NCBI GenBank assembly: GCA_964641945.1
Contig: CAZXLQ010000167.1
Coordinates: 1-11,611 of the forward strand
Source: JADIYM01 sp964641945
Lineage (GTDB): Bacteria; Acidobacteriota; Blastocatellia; UBA7656; JADIYM01
Direction of reading: 5' to 3'
DNA: 11,611 nucleotides
Of the stretch, positions 1 to 7,368 are shown piece after piece (the first letter of the stretch is position 1; the number at the start of each line of letters is the position of its first letter). The notes beneath the pieces were generated by a model. The model was not told where the DNA came from and made no database searches. It worked only from the letters and a program-made list of their open reading frames with translations. Position numbers and translations under genes: made by a program.

Positions 1-18
1 ACCCGGCCCGTCGACGGC

Positions 19-339
19 TCATACGTCCGGTGTGGACGGCCCGCGAACGTCCGTGCGCCATTCGGACGCTGCCTCTGCATCGGGGTCATCTTCGACACCG
101 AGCACCTCGTACAGCCCGGAAGCGAGCGCCTTTGCCGGCGGCCGATCGGGCGTCGCGAGGATTCGAACCGTGGTCACGTGGCCGCGCTGTCTAATCTTCA
201 GCGTGTCGCCAACCGAGACCGACCGCCCAGACTTTCCCGGAGAGTTGTTGACGGTCACCGCGCCGGCATCACACATTTCCTGCGCGAGCGTCCGCCTGAC
301 TACCAGACGGCTCTGCTTCAGAAACAGATCCAGGCGCAT
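19..339 (-). CDS. S4-domain RNA-binding protein, RqcP/Hsp15-like
   Basis: This is a small (106 aa) S4-fold RNA-binding protein. Residues 1-60 carry the S4 pattern: MRLDLFLKQSRLV, then RRTLAQEM, then AGAVTVNN and a GDTLKI strand. The SRLVxRRTLAxE stretch resembles Bacillus RqcP (YabO) more than E. coli Hsp15. In the known family these proteins bind the 50S subunit carrying stalled peptidyl-tRNA and help rescue or tail the nascent chain; that role here is inferred. The acidic tail after about residue 80 (VEDDPDAEA) lies outside the S4 fold. I chose ATG at 339 because a G-run (GGGGG) lies about 8-12 bases upstream. An in-frame TTG at 354 would fall on the edge of a 13-bp hairpin and lacks a ribosome-binding site. 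The gene is last in the mfd cluster, 66 bases after the SurA-like gene. In Bacillus, yabO also lies close to mfd, which supports the RqcP reading. Confidence 0.85.
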   Translation of the reverse strand: MRLDLFLKQSRLVVRRTLAQEMCDAGAVTVNNSPGKSGRSVSVGDTLKIRQRGHVTTVRILATPDRPPAKALASGLYEVLGVEDDPDAEAASEWRTDVRGPSTPDV

Positions 340-353
340 CGGACGAGCCCCCA

Positions 354-390
354 AGGTGTCAGTACCCGGTAGAGCGCGGTACTGACACCT
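354..390. repeat. Perfect 13-bp inverted repeat (REP-like hairpin)
   Basis: The arms AGGTGTCAGTACC (354-366) and GGTACTGACACCT (378-390) are exact reverse complements around an 11-base loop. The element fills much of the 66-base gap between the SurA-like stop and the S4-protein start. On the minus-strand transcript it ends just before the G-rich ribosome-binding site. No T-run follows it, so it is not a normal intrinsic terminator. The GGTGTCAG/CTGACACC arm type resembles REP-like palindromes dispersed in many bacterial genomes, but one copy in this window cannot prove that. Confidence 0.85.
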
Positions 391-405
391 CGAGCGATCT
401 CAACG

Positions 406-1449
406 TTACGGCTGGGCGTCTCCAGACGCCGGACCTGCCGATGCCACCACCGGCTTGTAGCTGTCCGTGACCTTGATATAGGCCTCGTCCCTGAGCTTCT
501 GTATGTACTTGCGCTCCGCCTCCTGACTTCGCCCGTACGTGATCGCAAGCGCTACGTCGCTCTGTACTTCCTCGAACTTCTTCGGAGCCGCATCGCGTCG
601 CTCATCGACCCGAAGCACGATGACTCCATCCGCGAGCCGGATCGGGTCAGTCAGGTCTCCAGTTCGAAGATTCGCGATTGCCGTCGAGAGCGGCGCCGCG
701 AGATCCTCAGGTGACGCGAAGGACCCGATCGATCCACCGTTGGCATAAGACGCGCGATTCGCGTCGCCGTTCTTCTTCACGATGTCGATGAACGACGAGC
801 CGCTTCGCGCCTGAGCGACGAGCTCGCGCGCCTTTGCTTCGATCTCGCTGAACGAGCGCCCCTCCACGGGAATAAAGAGCTCGGAGAGCTTCAGCTCACC
901 CGGCAGCATGTACTTGTCGGTGTTCTTCTCGTAATACTCACGCTTTTCGCGCTCCGTGAGCCCGCGATAGATCGCCCCGTATACCTCCTGGTTCATCACC
1001 GCATCGCGCATGAGCCGCTCGCGAAGCCGTGAGCGCGTATCGGCGGGATCCACGCCACTCTTCCGCATGGCGTCCTCGAACTCGGTGATGGTCATGTTCC
1101 GTTCGCGCGCCGCCTCCGTGAGCTGACGATTGATGTTCGCCTCCACGTCGATGCCGAGATCCTGCCCCTTCTGCACGAGAAGGATGTTGTCGATCATCAG
1201 ATCGAGCAACCGCGGTCGCAGGTCCTTCAGGATTCGTTCGGCTTCTTCGGGCGAGCGATTCTGGCGCGCATCGTCCTCGGTCTGCTGAATGACCTCGAGG
1301 AACTGCGAACGCGTCACTATCTCGTTGTTCACCCGGACCACGACTTCCTCGACGAGTCGCTGGTCCTGGGCCAACGCGGTTCCAACGAAAACGGCTACGG
1401 CGACGATCGCGGCCGCGACGGCGCGGGACGCCGATGCTCGGTACTTCAT
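406..1449 (-). CDS. SurA-like periplasmic peptidyl-prolyl isomerase/chaperone
   Basis: This 347-aa exported protein has SurA layout. It opens with a signal peptide (KYRASASR, a hydrophobic core, then TALA just before residue 28). A SurA-type N-terminal chaperone region covers about 33-175 (VVVRVNNEIVTRSQF, then LLDLMIDNILLVQKG). A single parvulin-like domain covers about 183-285 (ELKLSELFIP, NGGSIGSF, DPIRLADGVIVLRV). A helix-rich tail follows (residues 290-325), ending in a small Ala/Pro-rich region. E. coli SurA is about 430 aa with two parvulin domains, so this is the one-domain form. By family it would escort unfolded outer-membrane proteins through the periplasm. The ATG at 1449 has a strong ribosome-binding site (AAGGAG, 8-base spacing) and lies 18 bases after the upstream isomerase gene. 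Whether the parvulin domain is catalytically active cannot be told from the sequence. The surA name is withheld because paralogues in this position are common. Confidence 0.88.
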   Translation of the reverse strand: MKYRASASRAVAAAIVAVAVFVGTALAQDQRLVEEVVVRVNNEIVTRSQFLEVIQQTEDDARQNRSPEEAERILKDLRPRLLDLMIDNILLVQKGQDLGIDVEANINRQLTEAARERNMTITEFEDAMRKSGVDPADTRSRLRERLMRDAVMNQEVYGAIYRGLTEREKREYYEKNTDKYMLPGELKLSELFIPVEGRSFSEIEAKARELVAQARSGSSFIDIVKKNGDANRASYANGGSIGSFASPEDLAAPLSTAIANLRTGDLTDPIRLADGVIVLRVDERRDAAPKKFEEVQSDVALAITYGRSQEAERKYIQKLRDEAYIKVTDSYKPVVASAGPASGDAQP

Positions 1450-1457
1450 GCTTCAGA

Positions 1458-1463
1458 CTCCTT
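1458..1463 (-). promoter_or_regulatory. Shine-Dalgarno site of the SurA-like gene
   Basis: On the minus strand AAGGAG lies 8 bases before the ATG at 1449. It sits in the 18-base gap after the upstream TAA (1468-1470). It is the best ribosome-binding site in the window and fixes this start. Confidence 0.8.
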
Positions 1464-1467
1464 CGGT

Positions 1468-2364
1468 TTACTTCGTGCTCGCGAAGCGCCCCTCGTATTG
1501 GAACGGTAACAGGTCTCGATGGACCGAGACGTTCGCGCCGTCGAGCAGTCGCTTGACGTTGGCGCGAACGAGCCGTTCATTCTTGGACGCGAGCACGTCA
1601 ACGGCAATCCGATCACGATCGCCGTCGGGCGGTGCGGCCGACCCGCGCCGCTCGAGGCGAAAGATGTGGTAGCCGTAGTCGGTCTCGACAATTCGACTGA
1701 TCTGCCCCGGCGACAGAGGCTTCACCGCGCTTTCGAGCGCCGGTGGAAGGACTCCGGGGTCGTAGTACGAAAGTCCGCCGCGCTGTGCCGTCGGCGTCTT
1801 CGACATCGTTCTGGCCACCTCGCCGAATGCCTCGGTGTCGGCCAGGACCTTCTTTCGCGCAGCCTCGGCCTCATCGCGCGACGAGACGCAAATCTCGCGA
1901 ACCATGTAGCCCTCGGTGTCGCAGTCACCACCTCTGAGCATCTCGAGATGCTCTGCAAGTTCCTCGTCTGTTACCGCGACGTCCTTCAACACCACTTCGC
2001 GGTAGTACCTCTGCACGAGCCGGTCGATGGCCATCTCGTCGAGCGATGCGTCAGCGATTGGACCAGTCGCCGGTGGTGCAGGCGGCACGAGTCCGTAAAC
2101 CCTGGCGTCCTGGAGGGCGACTTCACGCGCCACGAACTCGTCGAACAGCTCGCTACGAACTCGATCGCTCAATGGCTCGCGTCCGAACTCGCCGAGCTTG
2201 ACGTCAAGAAAGGAATTGAACTGATCGCGGGTGAGCGTGCGTCCGTTCACCGTTACGATCGCAGACTGGCTTTCGGCACGCGGAGCCTGTGCGCCGCAGG
2301 ACGACGACACCAGAAGGCCAACCGACAAGGTCAGCACCAGCAGTGGGAGGCATCGGGCTCGCAT
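1468..2364 (-). CDS. Parvulin-type peptidyl-prolyl isomerase, possible lipoprotein
   Basis: This 298-aa secreted isomerase carries an N-terminal SurA-like segment (residues 34-90: AIVTVNGRTLTRDQFNSFL, then ELFDEFVAREVALQDA). A clear parvulin domain covers about 130-245, with the hallmark RGGLSYYDPGVLPPALESA and a YGYHIFRLE strand. The N-terminus is a hydrophobic signal ending VSSSC at residue 23. A cysteine there suggests a lipoprotein, but serine instead of leucine at -3 makes the lipobox poor, so cleavage by signal peptidase I is possible. C148 and C159 lie close together and could form a disulfide. I chose ATG 2364 over the in-frame GTG at 2370 because GGGGA lies 9 bases before the ATG but only 3 before the GTG. 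It lies 27 bases after mfd and 18 before the SurA-like gene. The pair may divide labour in outer-membrane protein folding, which is inference. Confidence 0.85.
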   Translation of the reverse strand: MRARCLPLLVLTLSVGLLVSSSCGAQAPRAESQSAIVTVNGRTLTRDQFNSFLDVKLGEFGREPLSDRVRSELFDEFVAREVALQDARVYGLVPPAPPATGPIADASLDEMAIDRLVQRYYREVVLKDVAVTDEELAEHLEMLRGGDCDTEGYMVREICVSSRDEAEAARKKVLADTEAFGEVARTMSKTPTAQRGGLSYYDPGVLPPALESAVKPLSPGQISRIVETDYGYHIFRLERRGSAAPPDGDRDRIAVDVLASKNERLVRANVKRLLDGANVSVHRDLLPFQYEGRFASTK

Positions 2365-2373
2365 GACCACAAA

Positions 2374-2378
2374 TCCCC
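2374..2378 (-). promoter_or_regulatory. Ribosome-binding site deciding the ATG 2364 start
   Basis: GGGGA on the minus strand lies in the 27-base gap after the mfd stop. It is 9 bases from ATG 2364 and only 3 from the alternative GTG 2370, which favours the ATG. Confidence 0.55.
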
Positions 2379-2391
2379 GACAGCCGGTAGT

Positions 2392-5300
2392 TTAATCCTC
2401 GGTCTCGAACCGCCGCAAGAGGGTGTCCACGACGGCGACGGCCGCGCGATCATCCGTCGGCATCTGGGAAAGTGTCACCCTCAACATGCCGCCGGGAGTG
2501 AACACGGCGTCACCGGCGCTCTCGTCGATGAATTCGAGGAGTCGCTCCGGGGCAATCCGCGTGCGTTCGTCGAGCTTGAGCGAGACGCGCGCCCGATCCA
2601 GGTCGATCGCGGCGATGCCGAGTGCCGTCGCGCGGTTGCGCACGCGGGCGTAGCCGAACAGGTTGTCGACGGATGCGGGAATCGGTCCGTAGCGGTCCGA
2701 TAGCTCTGCGCGCACGTCGTCCAGCTTCGCGTCAGTCTCGGCAGTCGAGATTCGCTTGTATGTCCTGAGCCGTTGATTCACGTCGGCGATGAACTCGTCG
2801 GGAATGCGGACGTCGATGCCGAGGTTGACGACGGTAGTTGGAGCGTCATCCTCGATCTTCTCTCCGCGAAGCTCGCGCACGGCCCGATCCAGCATCTGGC
2901 AATACATGTCGAAGCCGACGGCGCTGATGAACCCGGATTGCTGCCCGCCGAGCATGTTTCCGGCGCCCCGCAACTCGAGATCGAGAGCGGCCACTCGAAA
3001 CCCTGCTCCTAGGTCCGCGAATTCGCGAATTGCCGTGAGTCGCTTTCGCGCAATCGTCGTGAGCTCGCCCTCGCTTGGAATCAGCAGGTAGGCGTAAGCC
3101 TGACGATTCGATCGGCCTACGCGACCGCGCAACTGATAGAGCTGTGACAGCCCGAAAGCATCGGCGCGGTTGATGATCATCGTGTTTGCGAGCGGGATGT
3201 CGATCCCGTTCTCGATTATCGTCGTCGAGACGAGCACATCGGCCTCGTGATGGACGAACTGGAACATCACGTCCTCGAGCATCTTCTCGCCCATCTGGCC
3301 GTGGCCGACGGCGAGCCGCGCCGATGGAACGATTCGGGCGATCAGCTCGGCGATCGTGAAGATCGTTTCGACCCGGTTGTGGACGAAGAAGACCTGGCCA
3401 CCACGGGAGAGCTCCTGCTCGATCGCACTGCGGACGACGTGCTCCGAGAACGGCACGACGACCGTCTGAATCGCCAGCCGGTCCCTTGGCGGCGTTTCGA
3501 TGACCGACATGTCGCGAAGCCCGGCAAGCGACATGTTGAGCGTTCGGGGGATAGGCGTCGCCGACATCGTCAAGACATCGACGCGCTTTCGAAGCTGCTT
3601 CAGCCGTTCCTTGTGCGCAACGCCGAACCGCTGTTCCTCGTCGACGACGACGAGGCCGAGGTCGCGAAACGCCACGTCCTTCGACAACAAACGGTGCGTT
3701 CCGACGACGATATCGACTTCGCCTCGCTCGACGGCGCCGACGGTGGCCTTCAGCTCCTTCGCCGATCGGAAACGCGAGAGCATCTCGATTTTCACCGGAA
3801 AGGCAGCAAAACGCTGGCGAAGCGTCGTGAAATGCTGAAACACGAGCACGGTCGTCGGCGCGAGCACGGCGACCTGCTTGCCCTCCATTACGGCCTTGAA
3901 CATCGCGCGCATTGCGACTTCGGTCTTTCCATAGCCGACGTCGCCGCAGAGCAGGCGGTCCATCGGCACGTTGTTCTCCATGTCGGTCTTCACGTCCCGA
4001 ATCGCCGTCTCCTGGTCCACCGTCAGCTGGTACTCGAATGCCTCCTCGAACTCGCGTTGCCACGGACCGTCACTCTGGTAAGCGTGTCCACCCACCAGCC
4101 TCCGCTCCGCATAGAGCTTCAGCAGCTCTTCCGCCATGTCGCGCATTGCGCGCGACGTTTTCGCCTTGGTCTTTTCCCAGGCGACGCCGCCGAGGCGGTC
4201 GATTTTCGGCTCGTGGCCTTCTCCGGCAGAGTACTTCTGAACCAGATCGAGCCGTTCGACCGGAACATAGAGCTTCGCTGCGTCGGCATACGTCAGCAGC
4301 ATGAACTCGCGAGTTTCGTTGCGGCCGTCACCCGTTGGCAGCTGGAACAGTCCCTGGAATCGACCGATTCCGTGGTCGACGTGCACGACGAAGTCTCCGT
4401 GCTTGAGGTCGCGGAAGTCCGACAGGAATGCACCCAGCGCGGGCCGGCTCCGTTTCGCAGCTCGCCGTTGCTCCGACGGACGCTCGACAGACGCGAAGAG
4501 GTCCGATTCGACGAGCACCGTGAGGTTCGCCGCCGGCAGGCGGAATCCGGTTCCGAGCCGGCCGACACCGACGACCGGTCCGGCGGCCGCATCGCCTTCG
4601 AAGTTCGGGGCAAGGCGAACGGGAACCTCGTACTCCCGCAGAACGTCCACGACACGTTCCGCCACGCCAATGCTCGGCATCACGAGCAATCTCGGCGACC
4701 CGGCGGCCGCCGCACGCGACAGTTCGTCTGCCAGCTCCGGTATGCGTCCGTGATAGCGGAGCGCGGACTGTGACGCAATGCGGCTCTCCGGCGCATCGAG
4801 TGGAAGCGGAAAAGCGAACACCGGCGCCTTCACGCCATCCGCCTCGATCTCGCCGTCGACGTGTGCCGCGGCGGACCCCAGAACGCGCAGGTCGAGTCGC
4901 TGGAAGCCGTCGAGCCGATCTCGCAGCTCTCCCGCCGACAGATAGATCGTCTCGGGCTCGAGGGCGACTTCGCCCGTCTCGGCGGCCTCCGCATAACGCG
5001 AGGAAAGCCTGTCGAGGAACTTCGCTGCGTGACGCTCGACGTCGACCGGCTCGTCGACGATGACGAGCGTGTTCGACGCTAGGTAATCGACGGCGCTGCC
5101 TTCGAGCGGGTCGACGAGCGGAAGCAGGTATTCCCATCCTGGAAACGACTCGCCGCGCTCGGACGCGGCGATCTTGGGCTTGAGGTCGGCGTTGAATCGG
5201 ACCGCGCTCCAACGACCCGGAGCCGCATCGGACCACGCGATGAGCGCCTTGCGCCGATCCGGCATCTCCCGCATCGGGGGAATGAGCAGATCCCTCAGTC

Positions 5301-5994
5301 GCTCGACGGAGCGCTGCGTCTCGGGATCGAAAGCGCGAATCGAGTCGGCAGTGTCACCGAAAAACTCGACGCGCACCGGCGTCTCACGGCCGGGAGGAAA
5401 AACGTCCAGGATGCCACCACGAAGCGAGAATTCGCCGATGGCGCCCACCGGGTCTTCGCGGACGTAGCCTGCGGCGAGCAGCGTCTCGACTATCGACTCG
5501 AGCCGGTAGTCACTCTCGAGCGCGAGCTCGATGGCGAGGTCGATCAGTCTCTCGGGCGGAACGGTCCGACGAAGCAACCCGCGCATCGTCGCGAGGACGA
5601 TGGGAACCGTTCCGCGCGCGAGGTGCAGCAACGCGTGAGAGCGCTCCTCGAGTATCTCGGCGTGCGGCGACATGCCATCGTACGGATCTGCCTCGGAATC
5701 CGGGAGCGCCAGCACCGAGTCAGCCGACGCGCCCTCGCCGCCGAGTGCGTCGACGAAGAACGCCACGTCTCGACGAAGCGCTTCGAGGCCGGCCAGATCC
5801 GGCGCGATGACGAGCACCGGTCGACCGAGGACCCTCTGGGTCACGGCGATCGTCAGCGCCCGCGCCGGGCCGATGAGTCCAGACGCGACTGCGACCCGCG
5901 CCCCACCTCGCAGATTGTCGAGTAGCGACGCGGCATCCGGGGTGTCGAACGCCTTGCGAAGTATCGTCGCAGCGGCTGTCGGCGACACAGTCAT
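2392..5994 (-). CDS. mfd: Transcription-repair coupling factor Mfd
   Basis: This full-length Mfd (1200 aa; family about 1150-1200) is an ATP-driven DNA translocase. It pushes stalled RNA polymerase off damaged DNA and recruits UvrA for nucleotide excision repair. The UvrB-like region lies at about 30-250 (LPDSEADPYDGMSPH, GEFSLRGGILDVFPPG). The RNA-polymerase-interacting CarD-like domain lies at about 525-590 (LKHGDFVVHVDHGIGRFQGL). The helicase core begins around 650, with Walker A GDVGYGKT (684-691), DEEQ box (785-788), SATPIPRT (811-818), TTIIENGID (924-932) and QLYQLRGRVGR (951-961). The C-terminal TRCF regulatory domain follows at about 1055-1150. All key motifs look intact. Its ATG shares ATGA with the stop of the upstream heptose nucleotidyltransferase gene, implying translational coupling. 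It ends with TAA, 27 bases before the next isomerase gene. Confidence 0.98.
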   Translation of the reverse strand: MTVSPTAAATILRKAFDTPDAASLLDNLRGGARVAVASGLIGPARALTIAVTQRVLGRPVLVIAPDLAGLEALRRDVAFFVDALGGEGASADSVLALPDSEADPYDGMSPHAEILEERSHALLHLARGTVPIVLATMRGLLRRTVPPERLIDLAIELALESDYRLESIVETLLAAGYVREDPVGAIGEFSLRGGILDVFPPGRETPVRVEFFGDTADSIRAFDPETQRSVERLRDLLIPPMREMPDRRKALIAWSDAAPGRWSAVRFNADLKPKIAASERGESFPGWEYLLPLVDPLEGSAVDYLASNTLVIVDEPVDVERHAAKFLDRLSSRYAEAAETGEVALEPETIYLSAGELRDRLDGFQRLDLRVLGSAAAHVDGEIEADGVKAPVFAFPLPLDAPESRIASQSALRYHGRIPELADELSRAAAAGSPRLLVMPSIGVAERVVDVLREYEVPVRLAPNFEGDAAAGPVVGVGRLGTGFRLPAANLTVLVESDLFASVERPSEQRRAAKRSRPALGAFLSDFRDLKHGDFVVHVDHGIGRFQGLFQLPTGDGRNETREFMLLTYADAAKLYVPVERLDLVQKYSAGEGHEPKIDRLGGVAWEKTKAKTSRAMRDMAEELLKLYAERRLVGGHAYQSDGPWQREFEEAFEYQLTVDQETAIRDVKTDMENNVPMDRLLCGDVGYGKTEVAMRAMFKAVMEGKQVAVLAPTTVLVFQHFTTLRQRFAAFPVKIEMLSRFRSAKELKATVGAVERGEVDIVVGTHRLLSKDVAFRDLGLVVVDEEQRFGVAHKERLKQLRKRVDVLTMSATPIPRTLNMSLAGLRDMSVIETPPRDRLAIQTVVVPFSEHVVRSAIEQELSRGGQVFFVHNRVETIFTIAELIARIVPSARLAVGHGQMGEKMLEDVMFQFVHHEADVLVSTTIIENGIDIPLANTMIINRADAFGLSQLYQLRGRVGRSNRQAYAYLLIPSEGELTTIARKRLTAIREFADLGAGFRVAALDLELRGAGNMLGGQQSGFISAVGFDMYCQMLDRAVRELRGEKIEDDAPTTVVNLGIDVRIPDEFIADVNQRLRTYKRISTAETDAKLDDVRAELSDRYGPIPASVDNLFGYARVRNRATALGIAAIDLDRARVSLKLDERTRIAPERLLEFIDESAGDAVFTPGGMLRVTLSQMPTDDRAAVAVVDTLLRRFETED

Positions 5995-6500
5995 GTGGGC
6001 GACGGTGATTCGGACGGCTCAATCCGGCTGTCCCGAATGCGCGCGACGATCTCGGACGTCGATACCCCGTCGACGAAGGGGAGAGACAGTACCTGACCAC
6101 CAGCCGCCTCGACTACGTCGCGGCCGATGATGGCGTCGACGCCCCAGTCGCCGCCCTTGACGAGGATGTCCGGTTCGATCGCGGCTATGGTCGAGAAGGG
6201 CGAGACGTCATCGAAAATTACGACGAATGCGACGCACTCGAGGGCCGCCATGACCTCGGCTCGTTCATCCTCGCGAAGTATCGGTCGGGATGCACCCTTC
6301 AAGGCCTGTACGGCCCGGTCGCTGTTGAGCGCCACGACGAGCGCGTCACCGAGCGCCGCAGCCTGCTCGAGATAACGAGTGTGGCCGGGGTGGAGCAAGT
6401 CGAAGCAGCCGTTCGTGAATACCACACGGCGCCCGGCGTCGCGCAGACTCCGGCGGATGCCGACGAGCTCGGCGAGACTCTTGATCTTCTCTCGACCCAC
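5991..6500 (-). CDS. rfaE2: D-glycero-beta-D-manno-heptose 1-phosphate adenylyltransferase-like protein
   Basis: This 169-aa stand-alone nucleotidyltransferase matches the C-terminal half of HldE. In that pathway it transfers AMP to D-glycero-beta-D-manno-heptose 1-phosphate to make ADP-heptose for the lipopolysaccharide core. Visible signatures are VVFTNGCFDLLHPGHTRYL (26-44, with the HxGH catalytic motif at 37-40), LNSD (58-61), SRPI with a following R-x-x-x-R helix, and KGGDW (115-119). VSTSEIVARIR near the C-terminus fits the ribose/phosphate-binding segment. The kinase half of HldE is absent and not encoded in the window. The start is GTG at 6500, with no convincing ribosome-binding site but a TATAAA box 7 bases upstream, so translation may be leaderless. 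The stop overlaps the mfd ATG (ATGA). A glycerol-3-phosphate or other cytidylyltransferase is a less likely alternative. Confidence 0.88.
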   Translation of the reverse strand: MGREKIKSLAELVGIRRSLRDAGRRVVFTNGCFDLLHPGHTRYLEQAAALGDALVVALNSDRAVQALKGASRPILREDERAEVMAALECVAFVVIFDDVSPFSTIAAIEPDILVKGGDWGVDAIIGRDVVEAAGGQVLSLPFVDGVSTSEIVARIRDSRIEPSESPSPT

Positions 6501-6507
6501 GCCGGGG

Positions 6508-6513
6508 TTTATA
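6508..6513 (-). promoter_or_regulatory. Candidate -10 box for the rfaE2-mfd cluster
   Basis: TATAAA on the minus strand ends 7 bases before the GTG start at 6500. If used as a -10 element, transcription would start at or next to the GTG and give a leaderless message. No good -35 hexamer is seen 16-18 bases upstream, so this is a single-element prediction. Confidence 0.45.
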
Positions 6514-6591
6514 GCACAGCCACTCGGGGCACATCGGGCCGCGCGCTGGCACGTGATCCCGCCGGTCCGGACTTGTGACCGCCGTCGATCG

Positions 6592-7368
6592 TCACGCGAT
6601 TCCGTCTGCGAATCGATCCAGCGCGTGGCGGTACCCGCGACTGAGCTTCAGCTCTCGTCCCGTGCGAAGCGCGACGACGTAGTCGCCGCTCTCCGTGGCA
6701 CGAAGCTCCGCGACGCGATCGATCCGAACGATGGCCGAGCGGTGAATCCTCACGAATCGTTCGGGGTCGAGACGAGCCTCGATGGCCGACATGGTCTCGC
6801 GAATGAGGTGCTCGCGTTTCCCGGCGTGCAGCGTGACGTAATCGCCGGCCGCCTCCACCCAGTCGATCTCTTCGACTGCGACGAGCAATACACGTCCGCT
6901 GTTTCGGACGGCAATCCTCCGGGCATAGGCCGACTCCGGATTGCCTCTGCGGTGTGTGGCATCTATGGCGGCTCGAACGCGAGACTCCAATGTCGCGTCG
7001 ATGTCGCGTGAGAGGGCATTGCGCACCCGACCGAGCGTCTGCGCGAACCGTTCATCGTCAATGGGTTTGAGGACGTAGTCGAGCGCGTGCACGTCGAATG
7101 CCCGGACGGCAAACCGATCGTGTGCCGTGACGAAAACGAAGCGAGGCATCTTGCGCGAGTCGATCGCGTCGACAACGTCGAAACCGCTGAACTCGGGCAT
7201 CTCGACATCGAGAAAAACGAGGTCGGGCGCGTGCGCCTCGATCGACGCAACGGCTTCGAGACCTGTACAGCATTCGTTCACGATCTCGATGTCGCGTTCG
7301 CGGACGAGCCGGGCGCGAATGCCGCGCCGGCCGAGTTCCTCGTCGTCGACGATGAGCACGCGAATCAA
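6592..7368 (-). CDS. LytTR-family response regulator
   Basis: This 258-aa protein pairs a receiver domain (1-120) with a LytTR DNA-binding domain (about 150-250). Receiver landmarks are all present: acidic pair D8/D9, phosphoacceptor D54 (VFLDVEMPE), T81 (FVTAHD) and K101 (YVLKPID). The LytTR part shows EIDWVEAAGDYVTLH, then FVRIHRSAIVRID and an ELKLSRGY end, as in AlgR/LytR/AgrA-type regulators that bind short direct repeats upstream of targets. The start is probably TTG 7368, which gives the usual MIRVLIVDDE opening and overlaps the kinase stop as TTGA (7365-7368). A GTG at 7359 would clip the first strand. It is the output partner of the adjacent kinase. Target genes are unknown, but the divergent transporter pair is the nearest candidate. 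Confidence 0.95.
   Translation of the reverse strand: MIRVLIVDDEELGRRGIRARLVRERDIEIVNECCTGLEAVASIEAHAPDLVFLDVEMPEFSGFDVVDAIDSRKMPRFVFVTAHDRFAVRAFDVHALDYVLKPIDDERFAQTLGRVRNALSRDIDATLESRVRAAIDATHRRGNPESAYARRIAVRNSGRVLLVAVEEIDWVEAAGDYVTLHAGKREHLIRETMSAIEARLDPERFVRIHRSAIVRIDRVAELRATESGDYVVALRTGRELKLSRGYRHALDRFADGIA

Noticed and set aside
340..354. TTG start at 354 extending the S4 protein by five residues
   Set aside because: The TTG is the outermost base position of the 13-bp hairpin and has no ribosome-binding site. ATG 339 starts exactly at the canonical MRLDxFLK opening.
362..378. tRNA-like GGTAGAGC stretch inside the hairpin loop
   Set aside because: There is no acceptor stem, anticodon arm or T-loop around it. 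It is just the loop of the inverted repeat.
1519..2703. Long plus-strand open frame (394 aa) opposite the isomerase and the end of mfd
   Set aside because: It is a shadow of the real minus-strand genes caused by GC-rich codons. The translation shows no domain and it crosses a gene boundary.
3247..4773. 508-aa plus-strand open frame opposite mfd
   Set aside because: It is antisense to the conserved helicase region of mfd. Its composition (His, Arg, Asp rich) is typical of a shadow frame.
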